64,000 nt of DNA, taken from the NCBI GenBank assembly GCA_023382655.1, contig JAHDWK010000027.1, positions 21,980 to 85,979 on the forward strand, read 5' to 3'. A program made the position numbers and the translations under genes. The first letter of the stretch is position 1. Each line of letters begins with the position of its first letter. The stretch comes from Anaerolineae bacterium. GTDB lineage: Bacteria > Chloroflexota > Anaerolineae > Promineifilales > Promineifilaceae. Below are positions 16,548-24,782 of the stretch, in pieces. Under the pieces are notes generated by a model, which was given only the letters and a program-made list of their open reading frames with translations, was not told the origin of the DNA and made no database searches.

Positions 16548-17858
16548 TCATTCATTTCTTTTGCGAATGAGTACTTTGTCAATCCGCTTGCCATCCATAT
16601 CTACCACTTCTAGCACAAAGTCGCCAAATATAACCGTCTCGCCAACGGTGGGAAGTTGCTTGAGCAAGTACAAAATCAGACCGGCCAGTGTTGTAAAATC
16701 CTCGCGGTCTTCTGCCGGCACATCGGGCAAACCAATAACCTCTTGCACTTTGTCAAACGCTTCCAGCCCATTCACCAGCCAGCTTCCATCTTCGCGGCGG
16801 ACGATGGGACGTTCCTCGGCCTCATCATACTCATCCCGAATTTCCCCTACCAACTCTTCCAGCAAATCTTCCATAGTGACCAGACCGGCTACCTCCCCAT
16901 ATTCATCCATCACCAACGCCATATGGGTAGCAGTGCGCCGGAATTGAGCCATTACATCATCTACATGGTCATTGCGCAAGACAATCGACGCCGGGCGGAG
17001 CAGGTGGTGCAGATTCACTTTTGCGTCTGGATTGGCCATAAAACGCATCAAATCTTTGGCGTTTAGAATGCCAATTACGTTCTCCAGTGAACCTTCAACC
17101 ATGGGCAACCGGGAGTAACCACTTTCGATAAAGAGTTCGGCCACCTCCACCAGCGACATTTGCATATTGGCGGCGACAATTTCACTGCGTGGCGCCATAA
17201 CGGCCTTAATGGGGCGGTCTGTAAAGCGAAAGACCCGGTGAATGAACTGGGCTTCGCCTGCTTCCACTGTGCCACTAGCCTTGCCCTCGCGTACCAGGTA
17301 TTCAATGTCTGCGGCCGTTACGGGGTTATCGCTGTCTGATGATTGGCCTAATAGTCGAAAGACCAGTTTGACGGAGCCGGAGAGGACGGCGACCAACGGC
17401 CGTGCCACCCCCGACAACTTCGACATCACCGGAGCGACCAGCATGGCGTATCGCTCCGCATACAACAACGCCAATTGTTTCGGTACCAGCTCACCAATAA
17501 CCAAGTTTAAATAGGTGATGAAAAGCACCACAATGAACAAGGACACAGTGCTGGCATAGGGGGCTAAAATGGGGATCGTCACCAGCCGTTCTGCCAACAG
17601 GTTACTGATGCGTGCCCCGCCAAAAGCGGCCATAAATGTACCGATGAAGGTAATGCCTATCTGCACCGTTGCCAGGAAACGATCTGGCGATTCGGCCAGG
17701 GCAATGGCCTGTTGGGCAGCGCGACGCCCGCTTTGAGCCTCTAGCTCCAACCGGCTGCGCCGGGCAGAGACAATGGCAATTTCCGAACCGGCAAAAAAAC
17801 CATTTGCCAGTGCTAACACCAAAATGATCAATAACTCTGTACTAATTTCAGCTAACAT
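16548..17858 (-). CDS. CNNM/CorC-type (HlyC/CorC) transporter with CBS pair
   Basis: Membrane protein of the hemolysin/CNNM family, linked to Mg or Co homeostasis. It has 436 residues. The N-terminal DUF21 membrane domain (about 1-190) contains LALANGFFAGSEIAIVSARR and LNLVIGELVPKQLAL. Two CBS motifs follow at about 205-330 (VMAPRSEIVAANMQMSLVEV, then IVLRNDHVDDVMAQF). The C-terminal CorC_HlyC domain (about 345-430) starts near DGSWLVNGLEAFDKV. Length and order are normal. Single leftward gene between two terminators. Confidence 0.93.
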   Translation of the reverse strand: MLAEISTELLIILVLALANGFFAGSEIAIVSARRSRLELEAQSGRRAAQQAIALAESPDRFLATVQIGITFIGTFMAAFGGARISNLLAERLVTIPILAPYASTVSLFIVVLFITYLNLVIGELVPKQLALLYAERYAMLVAPVMSKLSGVARPLVAVLSGSVKLVFRLLGQSSDSDNPVTAADIEYLVREGKASGTVEAGEAQFIHRVFRFTDRPIKAVMAPRSEIVAANMQMSLVEVAELFIESGYSRLPMVEGSLENVIGILNAKDLMRFMANPDAKVNLHHLLRPASIVLRNDHVDDVMAQFRRTATHMALVMDEYGEVAGLVTMEDLLEELVGEIRDEYDEAEERPIVRREDGSWLVNGLEAFDKVQEVIGLPDVPAEDREDFTTLAGLILYLLKQLPTVGETVIFGDFVLEVVDMDGKRIDKVLIRKRNE

Positions 17859-17905
17859 AAGCTCTCTTAAGGACGGATGATGGTATGTAAGGTAAGTGGT
17901 GGCTC

Positions 17906-17935
17906 AAAAAAGCCCGACCATTTGGCCGGGCTTTT
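17906..17935. terminator. Bidirectional terminator
   Basis: A-run, stem agcccg-cca / tgg-ccgggct, then T-run. It lies between the SWIM-finger gene and the CNNM transporter gene and probably ends the SWIM transcript. Confidence 0.8.
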
Positions 17936-17969
17936 ATTTCACTCTATTTCGTCTAGCCGGTAGACCAAA

Positions 17970-18218
17970 TCAGGTGGCCCAGACCGGGGTGGCAAGCATC
18001 TGGCCCAGCACACGCTCCAACGCCATCGTATGGCTGCAAAAACCACGCGTGTGGAAAAAACTGCAATCACAATCCCACTGTCCGGCATCATAGCTAACGC
18101 GGTGTTCCTGACCGTTATCTCCTTCCAGACGCACCGAGAACGAATCGAAATGGAATCGTTCCGGTTCGGCTGCATAAAACTTTGCCTTCTCAATTTTGCC
18201 AATCATTCCGTAGTCCAT
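17970..18218 (-). CDS. Small SWIM zinc-finger protein
   Basis: Has 82 residues. The C-terminal half carries a SWIM zinc finger, CxCx8CxH (C50, C52, C61, H63), a motif for nucleic-acid or protein binding. No other domain is present, so it is a stand-alone finger. It lies between the transporter and the large sensor kinase, and terminators on both sides suggest a separate transcript. Role unknown. Confidence 0.85.
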   Translation of the reverse strand: MDYGMIGKIEKAKFYAAEPERFHFDSFSVRLEGDNGQEHRVSYDAGQWDCDCSFFHTRGFCSHTMALERVLGQMLATPVWAT

Positions 18219-18257
18219 TTACACGCTCCTCTCTGCATTAGGGGTTGGTAAAACAAA

Positions 18258-18290
18258 TAAAAAACGCACGCCAATGCGTGCGTTTAAGAC
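18258..18290 (-). terminator. Terminator after the sensor kinase gene
   Basis: On the minus strand the stem aacgcacgc/gcgtgcgtt is followed by TTTTTTATTT. It is 100 nt downstream of the histidine kinase stop codon and 40 nt before the SWIM-finger gene. Confidence 0.8.
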
Positions 18291-18388
18291 AAATTTGTCA
18301 CTTTCAGATATGCTTCTGAAATTGTTTTGTCAATCATGTGCCAAGTATAACCCACAATACGGCCGTGTCAATTATCACAGCCCACGAT

Positions 18389-21300
18389 TTACCTACGTTC
18401 CGACAGACCCATTTGTGGCACGGAAAAAGCAAACGTGGTGCCCTGCCCTACTTCGCTTTCTACCCATATTTCCCCATGATGCAGTTCCACAATACCCCTG
18501 GTAATGGATAGTCCCAATCCGGTGCCTTTGGCCTGGCGGATGTTGGGGTCTTCAGATCGGAAAAACTTGGTGAACAGTTTTTTGCGGTCTTCGGCGGAAA
18601 TGCCAAAGCCATGATCGTGTACCGAACACACCACCATCGGCGTCACCCGCTCACTTTTCCCGTTGGGCATCAGGCGCGTTTCAAAACATAGTTCCACATC
18701 CGTTTCCGGCGGCGAATACTTGCCGGCGTTGCTCAACAAATTAGTAAGCACCTGCACCAAACGCCCTTTATCGGCCACCACCAGCGGCAAATCTTCTGGC
18801 AGTTGCAAATGCAGCTTGATGCCCCTCTCATCAAAAGGTCCTTGAATAATTTGCAGCGTTTCGTTCACCACTTCCACCAGCGAGGTAGGCGCCAGGGTGA
18901 CGTGCAATTTGCCGGTTTCGATGCGCGAAATGTCGGTCAGGTCTTGAATTTGCTGGCTCATACGGCGGATGTTGGCGGCGATGGTATCCAGGAACCCGCG
19001 CTGCTGGTCGTTTAACTGGCCGGTCATGCCAGAGAGCAGCAGATCGGTGTACCCTTTCATGGAGGTCATGGGGGTTTTGAGTTCGTGGGAGACCATACTC
19101 ACAAAGTCCGACTTGGCCTCGTTGGCGGCGTTTACCTGTTCCACCAGGACGGCGTTAGCAATGGCAATAGCGGCGTGGTTGGTGATGCGCACGGCCGTTT
19201 CCGCCATCTCGGCGTCAAACGCATCCAACCGGTCGCTTTCTACCACCATCACCCCGATGAGTTTCTGTTTGTGCAATAGCGGCAGCGTCATTTGTGAATG
19301 GGTGGCAAAATTGGCGGCAATATAATCTTCTTCTTCATGTACATTAGCGGCCACATAGGGCTGGCGGTTGGCGATGGTTTTGCCCACCAACCCACTTTCC
19401 ACCGTGAGATTATCCAGCGTGAAGGCGGGGTCGTAGTGGCGGTGGATCAGGCGTTGCGGACGGCCGTCCTCATCCAACAGCAAAATCGCCCCGGCCGACC
19501 CATTAAAAATACCCAATGTCCGATCCAGCGCCAGGTTCAACACTGTCGTCAAGTCTAGGGACGTGTTCAAATCCCGGTCTAGCTGGGTAAGCAGAGACAA
19601 TTCATTCACGCTCTTGCGCAGCGCCTCATCCGTTTGCGCCAGCAGCCGCGCATTTTCCATAGCCACCACCGCCTGGCTGGCAAACGTGATGAGCAACCCC
19701 TGATCTCCTTCAGTGAACGGCGCTTCGTTTCGTTTGTTGATCAGTTGGATGACACCCCAAACGCTGTTATGGCGTATCAGCGGCACAGTGAGCAGCGCCC
19801 GCGCCCGAAAGGTGGTGTCTTGCTCCAGCTCATCAAACCACCGTTTATCTTCCCGCGCATGATTTACGATGATGGGCTGCCCGGTTTGGGCGGCCGTGCC
19901 CGCCAGACCTGTACCGGCCGGTAATCGTTTGCCCACCAACCCTTCGCTGGCCGGGCCACGCGCCACACGGAATTCCAACTCCCCATTATCCAGGTCAGTG
20001 ACCATAAACGTGCCCGCTTCCGTGTCCAATAACTGCATCGCTTTGTCCAGAATGAGTTCCAGCAGCACGGCCAGATCCATGGTGGTAGCCAGCGAGAAGG
20101 TGACTTCGTTGATGATCTCTAGTTGCTGGGCCCGCGCCTGCAACTGGCGGTTGGTTTCCAGGCGGGCTAACGCGGTGGCGGTCTGGTCGGCCAGGGTGAG
20201 GAATAATTGCTGCTGCCGGGGACGCAGTCTGATATCCGGCTTGCGGTAGTAGGTGTAGATGACGCCCAGTGTGTCTCGTCCCGCTTTCAGGGGGGCCATC
20301 ATCCAGGTATTGCCGGCCTCAAATTTACCGGTAACAAACTGGCCCCGGTCAAAAACTTCTAAGATAGGCGGGTCGGTGACTAGATGGGTAATCCCTTCAC
20401 GGCTTTCATCCCGTTCACCATCTTCCAGGTAAAAGGCGGTGTAATTCTGGTCGGTATCGGTATCCCACAGGTAGATGAAAAAGTCACGCAGATTAAAGAG
20501 GCGCTCGTAATTGGTGCAGACCAGTTCCATCATGTCATCCAGGGTGAGGGTGAAGTTGAGCGCCTGGGAGAACTGGCTGAGCATATCTTGTTCATAGACG
20601 CGGGCTTCCAGGCTGCGGACGACGCTGGCGCGTTCAAAGCCAATGAGTGATTGGTCGGCCAGGGACGCCAGGTAGGTCATTTCGCTCTGGCTGTAGGGTT
20701 GGTGATTGTTTTTAGGGGAGAGGGTGAGCCAGCCGAGCAGGTCTTGTTCATTATACATGGGCACGATGACGGCCGTTTCCATGGCCCTGATAATCTCGGC
20801 TTCTTGTTGGAACACGGGGGGCCAGGTGCGCTCTTCGGCCAGGTCAATGGCGCCATGCAGCCGTTTCATCCCGGCAATCAGGGGGGAATCCGCGCCCACC
20901 AGCAAATCATTGCTGCCGTAGTAGCTGCGGTAGACGCTCATTTCACCATCGGGCAGGTAAAGGTCGGGGTTGGCGTCGGGGATGCCGGTGCGCACATAGA
21001 GCAGCATCATGGAGGCAACCTGGTCTTCGGCGACGGCCGTGGTCAATTCCCGGTTAAAGTCACGCAGGTTATTGTCCAGCACGGCCGGCTGTTTCAGGAA
21101 CCGCTCTTCGACTTCCACCTGCAAACGGCGCTTGAGCGGCTCCACCACCAGCACCACGATCACGATGAATACGGTGATCAGGAAGGGATTATTCAAGACT
21201 GGCCCAACTAAAACTGTGAGGCTGAAAAGCACAATGGCCAGCGCAAATACCAGCACCCCCACCAACAGCCCATAGGTCATGCCATGCCGCAGCACCTCAT

Positions 21301-22360
21301 CCGTGTTCCACAACCGGTAGCGGACGATGGTAAAACCAATGGTCGCCGGGTACAAAACCACCAGGGGCACAAAAAATAGCTGTGGAAACCAGGTATTATT
21401 AATGCCCACGGTTGCCGTTATGAAATAGAGAATGATGGGGCCATACCCCACCACGGCCCCGGCCAGAATGATCCGCGCCTGCTGCCGGACATTCGCCGAC
21501 GGCGAACGCATGGCCCGGTACCCCATAATGAGAATGGTGATGAGCAGCCCCACCGCGTTCAGCAAAAACAAGAGCCGCCAGCCGAAGACAAATGCCCAGG
21601 GAGATTGGGCATCAAAGAGAATTCCCTGGGCCCACAACCCGGCCAACAAACCGGGCAGCAAAACAAGCCATTTCACAGTGGGGTAGCGGGCCATCAGCCG
21701 CGAGGGGTGGGGAAAGATGGAGGCCAGCCAGACGCTTAGGCCACACGTCAACGAGAGGGCCAGCGTCCACAGGCGGACAAAGTAGTGGGTGGTGCGGGTA
21801 TCAAACAACAAACCGACGCCCAACGCGGTAAACGCCATGAGCAGGGCAAAAACCTGGGCGGCTTCGGTATACGGCCGTAGCCCAAACACCAACACCCCCA
21901 TCACCAGCATAATTACGCCGGTCACATAAAACAGCCAGAATTGCTCCCCCAAATCCCACAGCGTGATGGGGATCAACAGGACATCTTTACTGCGTTCGGT
22001 CTCGGCAAAACGAGGGGGAAAGCCACTATCTGGCGGCGGTTGCACCAGGGTGAAGGGGACACGGCTGCCCACCTCTTTTGCCGCCAACACCGCCTGTACG
22101 TCAGCCACATCGGCTACCGGCACACCATCTACAGCCACCACGCGATCCGGAAACGCCGCGTCATCACTGCCCTGCTGCGCCGGCCAGGACTCTTCGCCGC
22201 TGTCATTAACCACCAGATTGGGGTCAAACAAAATGCCAGAAAAGGGGGTTTGCGTCCAGCGCCAGGTGATGAACGGCAGCGACAGCAGGATGATGCCACT
22301 GAGAACTAAGACAATGGTGACAATCCCACTGATGAGCCGAATTTGCCGTTCTTCTGTCAC
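18389..22360 (-). CDS. Large membrane GAF-domain sensor histidine kinase
   Basis: Two-component sensor kinase of 1323 residues. A first membrane helix (about 10-30) is followed by an extracytoplasmic segment with a PDZ-like stretch (AFPDRVVAVDGVPVADV) near 65-110, then about six to eight membrane helices to near 390. Several GAF-type domains occupy about 430-1075 (for example around EAGTFMVTDLDNGELEFRVA). The HisKA box SHELKTPMTSMKGY puts the phosphorylated histidine near 1092. The HATPase region has NLLSNAGKYSP, DHGFGI and GTGLGLSITRGI. No response regulator is adjacent, so it is probably an orphan kinase. Four-fold GAF stacking suggests integration of small-molecule or redox inputs. Confidence 0.92.
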   Translation of the reverse strand: MTEERQIRLISGIVTIVLVLSGIILLSLPFITWRWTQTPFSGILFDPNLVVNDSGEESWPAQQGSDDAAFPDRVVAVDGVPVADVADVQAVLAAKEVGSRVPFTLVQPPPDSGFPPRFAETERSKDVLLIPITLWDLGEQFWLFYVTGVIMLVMGVLVFGLRPYTEAAQVFALLMAFTALGVGLLFDTRTTHYFVRLWTLALSLTCGLSVWLASIFPHPSRLMARYPTVKWLVLLPGLLAGLWAQGILFDAQSPWAFVFGWRLLFLLNAVGLLITILIMGYRAMRSPSANVRQQARIILAGAVVGYGPIILYFITATVGINNTWFPQLFFVPLVVLYPATIGFTIVRYRLWNTDEVLRHGMTYGLLVGVLVFALAIVLFSLTVLVGPVLNNPFLITVFIVIVVLVVEPLKRRLQVEVEERFLKQPAVLDNNLRDFNRELTTAVAEDQVASMMLLYVRTGIPDANPDLYLPDGEMSVYRSYYGSNDLLVGADSPLIAGMKRLHGAIDLAEERTWPPVFQQEAEIIRAMETAVIVPMYNEQDLLGWLTLSPKNNHQPYSQSEMTYLASLADQSLIGFERASVVRSLEARVYEQDMLSQFSQALNFTLTLDDMMELVCTNYERLFNLRDFFIYLWDTDTDQNYTAFYLEDGERDESREGITHLVTDPPILEVFDRGQFVTGKFEAGNTWMMAPLKAGRDTLGVIYTYYRKPDIRLRPRQQQLFLTLADQTATALARLETNRQLQARAQQLEIINEVTFSLATTMDLAVLLELILDKAMQLLDTEAGTFMVTDLDNGELEFRVARGPASEGLVGKRLPAGTGLAGTAAQTGQPIIVNHAREDKRWFDELEQDTTFRARALLTVPLIRHNSVWGVIQLINKRNEAPFTEGDQGLLITFASQAVVAMENARLLAQTDEALRKSVNELSLLTQLDRDLNTSLDLTTVLNLALDRTLGIFNGSAGAILLLDEDGRPQRLIHRHYDPAFTLDNLTVESGLVGKTIANRQPYVAANVHEEEDYIAANFATHSQMTLPLLHKQKLIGVMVVESDRLDAFDAEMAETAVRITNHAAIAIANAVLVEQVNAANEAKSDFVSMVSHELKTPMTSMKGYTDLLLSGMTGQLNDQQRGFLDTIAANIRRMSQQIQDLTDISRIETGKLHVTLAPTSLVEVVNETLQIIQGPFDERGIKLHLQLPEDLPLVVADKGRLVQVLTNLLSNAGKYSPPETDVELCFETRLMPNGKSERVTPMVVCSVHDHGFGISAEDRKKLFTKFFRSEDPNIRQAKGTGLGLSITRGIVELHHGEIWVESEVGQGTTFAFSVPQMGLSERR

Positions 22361-22364
22361 TTTT

Positions 22365-22430
22365 GGGTAATTGAATAATTATGTAATTAAGTAATGGGGT
22401 AATTACTCAATTACCATTACTTACTTACAC
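22365..22430. repeat. Phrase-like repeat (taattg/aattac family)
   Basis: Direct and inverted copies of phrases such as gtaattaagtaatgg and caattaccattactt fill the gap upstream of the kinase gene. The arms could form an AT-rich hairpin. No promoter is obvious within it. Confidence 0.55.
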
Positions 22431-22462
22431 ATTGTTGGGTTTCTTTCAAACAGTTTACCGCT

Positions 22463-24760
22463 TTATTCAATGATACGTATCTGGGCTAATAATAAGCGAT
22501 CATCCAGGATGTGTCCATCGGCGGCCAATACATTTTGTGGTTCTTTAGTCACAGGATCAATCAAGGCGACGTGAATTAAATACGCACCGGGCGACAGGTC
22601 TCCGGGCAATGAAAGCAACATGGTATTTGAGATAATTTGCCCTGGTGTAAGGGTGGAGGTGGGGGGCATGAGTGGGGTCACGGCCGTGACCCGCGGGCCC
22701 AACCAATCTGGGCAGGGAACATCGCACAAAGCCACCGCCGCTTCATAATCCTGGTCAAGGGGAGCTGCCGCCTGCCAATACAGCGTCACCGCCAGCACAT
22801 CCCCTGGTCGCAGTACCCGATTGTTATAGTCATACCCTACCAACCGCATTTGATCGTTGAAATTCTGACTAAGCGGGTTGGGCACATCACCCGGCGCAGG
22901 GTGTAATGCCACGCTGCCCAATGGCAGCGCATCTCCTAACCCGGAACCATCGGCAGCGGTAATGCCCAGCCGGTAAGCGTCTGGCGCATACAGACCAATG
23001 CTCAAGGTGGCGGCGTCCGGCGCGTACATCGTTTCTGGCATGTGCAGGCGTATGGTGTCCACAAACCGGTCGCCCACCTGCCACTGGCTGCTGGGGAAGT
23101 TGCCCAGGCCAGGGTGTGTATCCCGCTGCGCGATCATCAGCCCGTTTTCATTCATCAGATGGGCAAAGAGCAGGTAATTGCCGGGAGGCTGTCCCGTCAC
23201 TTCCCAATACAGTCTCACCGTCAACTCATCCCCTGGCTGCACCGCCGGGGCGCTCAGTTCGTAGCCGCGCAGGTTAACGAAGGCATCGAACTGGGCATTG
23301 GTGGGATTGGGCACGCGGGCATTGGCCGCAAATTCTGGTGGCTGCGCATACGCCGGACGCAAAAAGCCGAAGAGGGCTACGGCCGTGAGCAGGGCCATGA
23401 TGACATTCACAATCCAGGCAAGAATTGAGATTGGTGAATCTCCGATCTCCAATCTCCGATCTCCCCATATCCAATCCACCCACCGGCTCCACCCATAAAA
23501 CGCAAGAATGGCTAACGCCGGTAGCGCCGGAAAAAAGAAACGTCCCATCGCTCCCGCCGGGCTGACCAGCAGGTAATTGAACAACACGGCAAAAAGCAGC
23601 GCCACATCCAGCGCCAGCAGGAAAAGCGGCATGGCGGCCGGGCGCAGTTCATGCCATTGGCGGCGCAAGAATGGCACCGCCAACCCTAGCAACCCAATTC
23701 CCACCAACCAGCGCAGCCCCAGGTACACCGATTCCGGCAGCGGAATCTGGCCGTAGCCAAAACGCCCCCACAGACTCGTCCAGGTGTAAGGCAGCTCATG
23801 AATCGCCAGCCCCCAACTATCGGCAGGATTGCGTGCACCCCACAATTCTGTCAGCCGTTCAAAGCCGGTTGGTTCGCCGTAGAGCATCTGGTTACGTGCA
23901 AACCACCAGCCAGCGAGTACGGCCGTGACCAGGCCCGCCAGTACCGCCACCTCCAGCCACAACCGCCACTGTTTCCGCTGCCAGGCTACGTAGGTTACAG
24001 ACACCACCATCAACACCACCACGACCGCCAGGCTAAATTTGCTCATCAATGCCAGGGTATACAGCCCGCCCAATACCAGACCCCAGCGGCGGCTCAGCCC
24101 GGTGGGGGATTTGACCAGCACCACGCAAGCGAAGAGTACGGCCGTGCCGCTAAACGCCGCGATCACATCATTGTTGATGGCTCCGGACATGAATACAAAC
24201 ATGGGGTTGAAGGCCACAAAGGCCACCGAACCGAGCGCCAGGTACGGCCGTTCCGGCCAGATCACCCGCGCCAGCAGCCAGGTCAGCAATACCGTGCCGG
24301 CGCCAATGAGAATGTTGACAAAACGTACCAGATGCGCGGCCAACGCCTCGCCATGCCAGGGGAACGCTTCGTCCGCGCCATGCAGGTACAGATTTTTGTT
24401 GTCCCGCCCCACTTCCCAGTAGCGGTACTGCCAGAACGGATTGGTCGTTGGTTCGGCACATACCTCCCGCTCCGTGTAAATCCAAAACGTCGCCAGCGCC
24501 CCCAGCGCATAAAAGAGCGGCGGGTGGTGTCCCTGCGCCTGGCAGGGCATTTCGCCCTGCACCGGCAGCCGGTGCAACTGCACAAGGTGCTGCACAAAGC
24601 GGTAATGGCGTAGTTCATCCGTCGCCTCATGCAGCGGGTTAATCACACTGCCCGCCACCGCCAGCAGCATAAAAACGGCCAATACAATGAAGAGTGGCGG
24701 GGTGAGCAGGTGGGCGATGAGGACATCGCGGGGTGATGGGGTGATCTCTTCAATCTCCAA
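22463..24760 (-). CDS. PMT/GT39-family membrane glycosyltransferase with C-terminal beta domains
   Basis: Probably transfers sugars from a polyprenyl-phosphate donor outside the membrane. It has 765 residues from TTG 24760. About ten membrane helices occupy residues 20-460, with an acidic motif after the first helix (EATDELRHYRF near 46-56) and HHPPLFYALGAL near 78-90, as in GT39/DUF2142 proteins. The region after 490 has two related beta-sandwich segments (RGYELSAPAVQPGDELTVRL and VGYDYNNRVLRPGDVLAVTL). A loop near residues 430-450 is encoded by a gagattgg phrase repeat. It is the third of three such genes in a row, three nt after the previous stop. Confidence 0.85.
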   Translation of the reverse strand: MEIEEITPSPRDVLIAHLLTPPLFIVLAVFMLLAVAGSVINPLHEATDELRHYRFVQHLVQLHRLPVQGEMPCQAQGHHPPLFYALGALATFWIYTEREVCAEPTTNPFWQYRYWEVGRDNKNLYLHGADEAFPWHGEALAAHLVRFVNILIGAGTVLLTWLLARVIWPERPYLALGSVAFVAFNPMFVFMSGAINNDVIAAFSGTAVLFACVVLVKSPTGLSRRWGLVLGGLYTLALMSKFSLAVVVVLMVVSVTYVAWQRKQWRLWLEVAVLAGLVTAVLAGWWFARNQMLYGEPTGFERLTELWGARNPADSWGLAIHELPYTWTSLWGRFGYGQIPLPESVYLGLRWLVGIGLLGLAVPFLRRQWHELRPAAMPLFLLALDVALLFAVLFNYLLVSPAGAMGRFFFPALPALAILAFYGWSRWVDWIWGDRRLEIGDSPISILAWIVNVIMALLTAVALFGFLRPAYAQPPEFAANARVPNPTNAQFDAFVNLRGYELSAPAVQPGDELTVRLYWEVTGQPPGNYLLFAHLMNENGLMIAQRDTHPGLGNFPSSQWQVGDRFVDTIRLHMPETMYAPDAATLSIGLYAPDAYRLGITAADGSGLGDALPLGSVALHPAPGDVPNPLSQNFNDQMRLVGYDYNNRVLRPGDVLAVTLYWQAAAPLDQDYEAAVALCDVPCPDWLGPRVTAVTPLMPPTSTLTPGQIISNTMLLSLPGDLSPGAYLIHVALIDPVTKEPQNVLAADGHILDDRLLLAQIRIIE

Positions 24761-24782
24761 TCGCTAATCTCCAATCTCCAGG
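24748..24782. repeat. Phrase-like repeat spanning a stop and a start codon
   Basis: Copies of the phrase ctccaatct run across the end of one membrane-protein gene (stop 24766-24764) and the TTG start of the next (24760-24758). The same phrase on the minus strand supplies the stop, the spacer and the first codons. Confidence 0.65.

Noticed and set aside
23798..24613. A 271-codon frame antisense to a GT39 gene
   Set aside because: Composition is that of a shadow frame; the sense frame has clear membrane helices.
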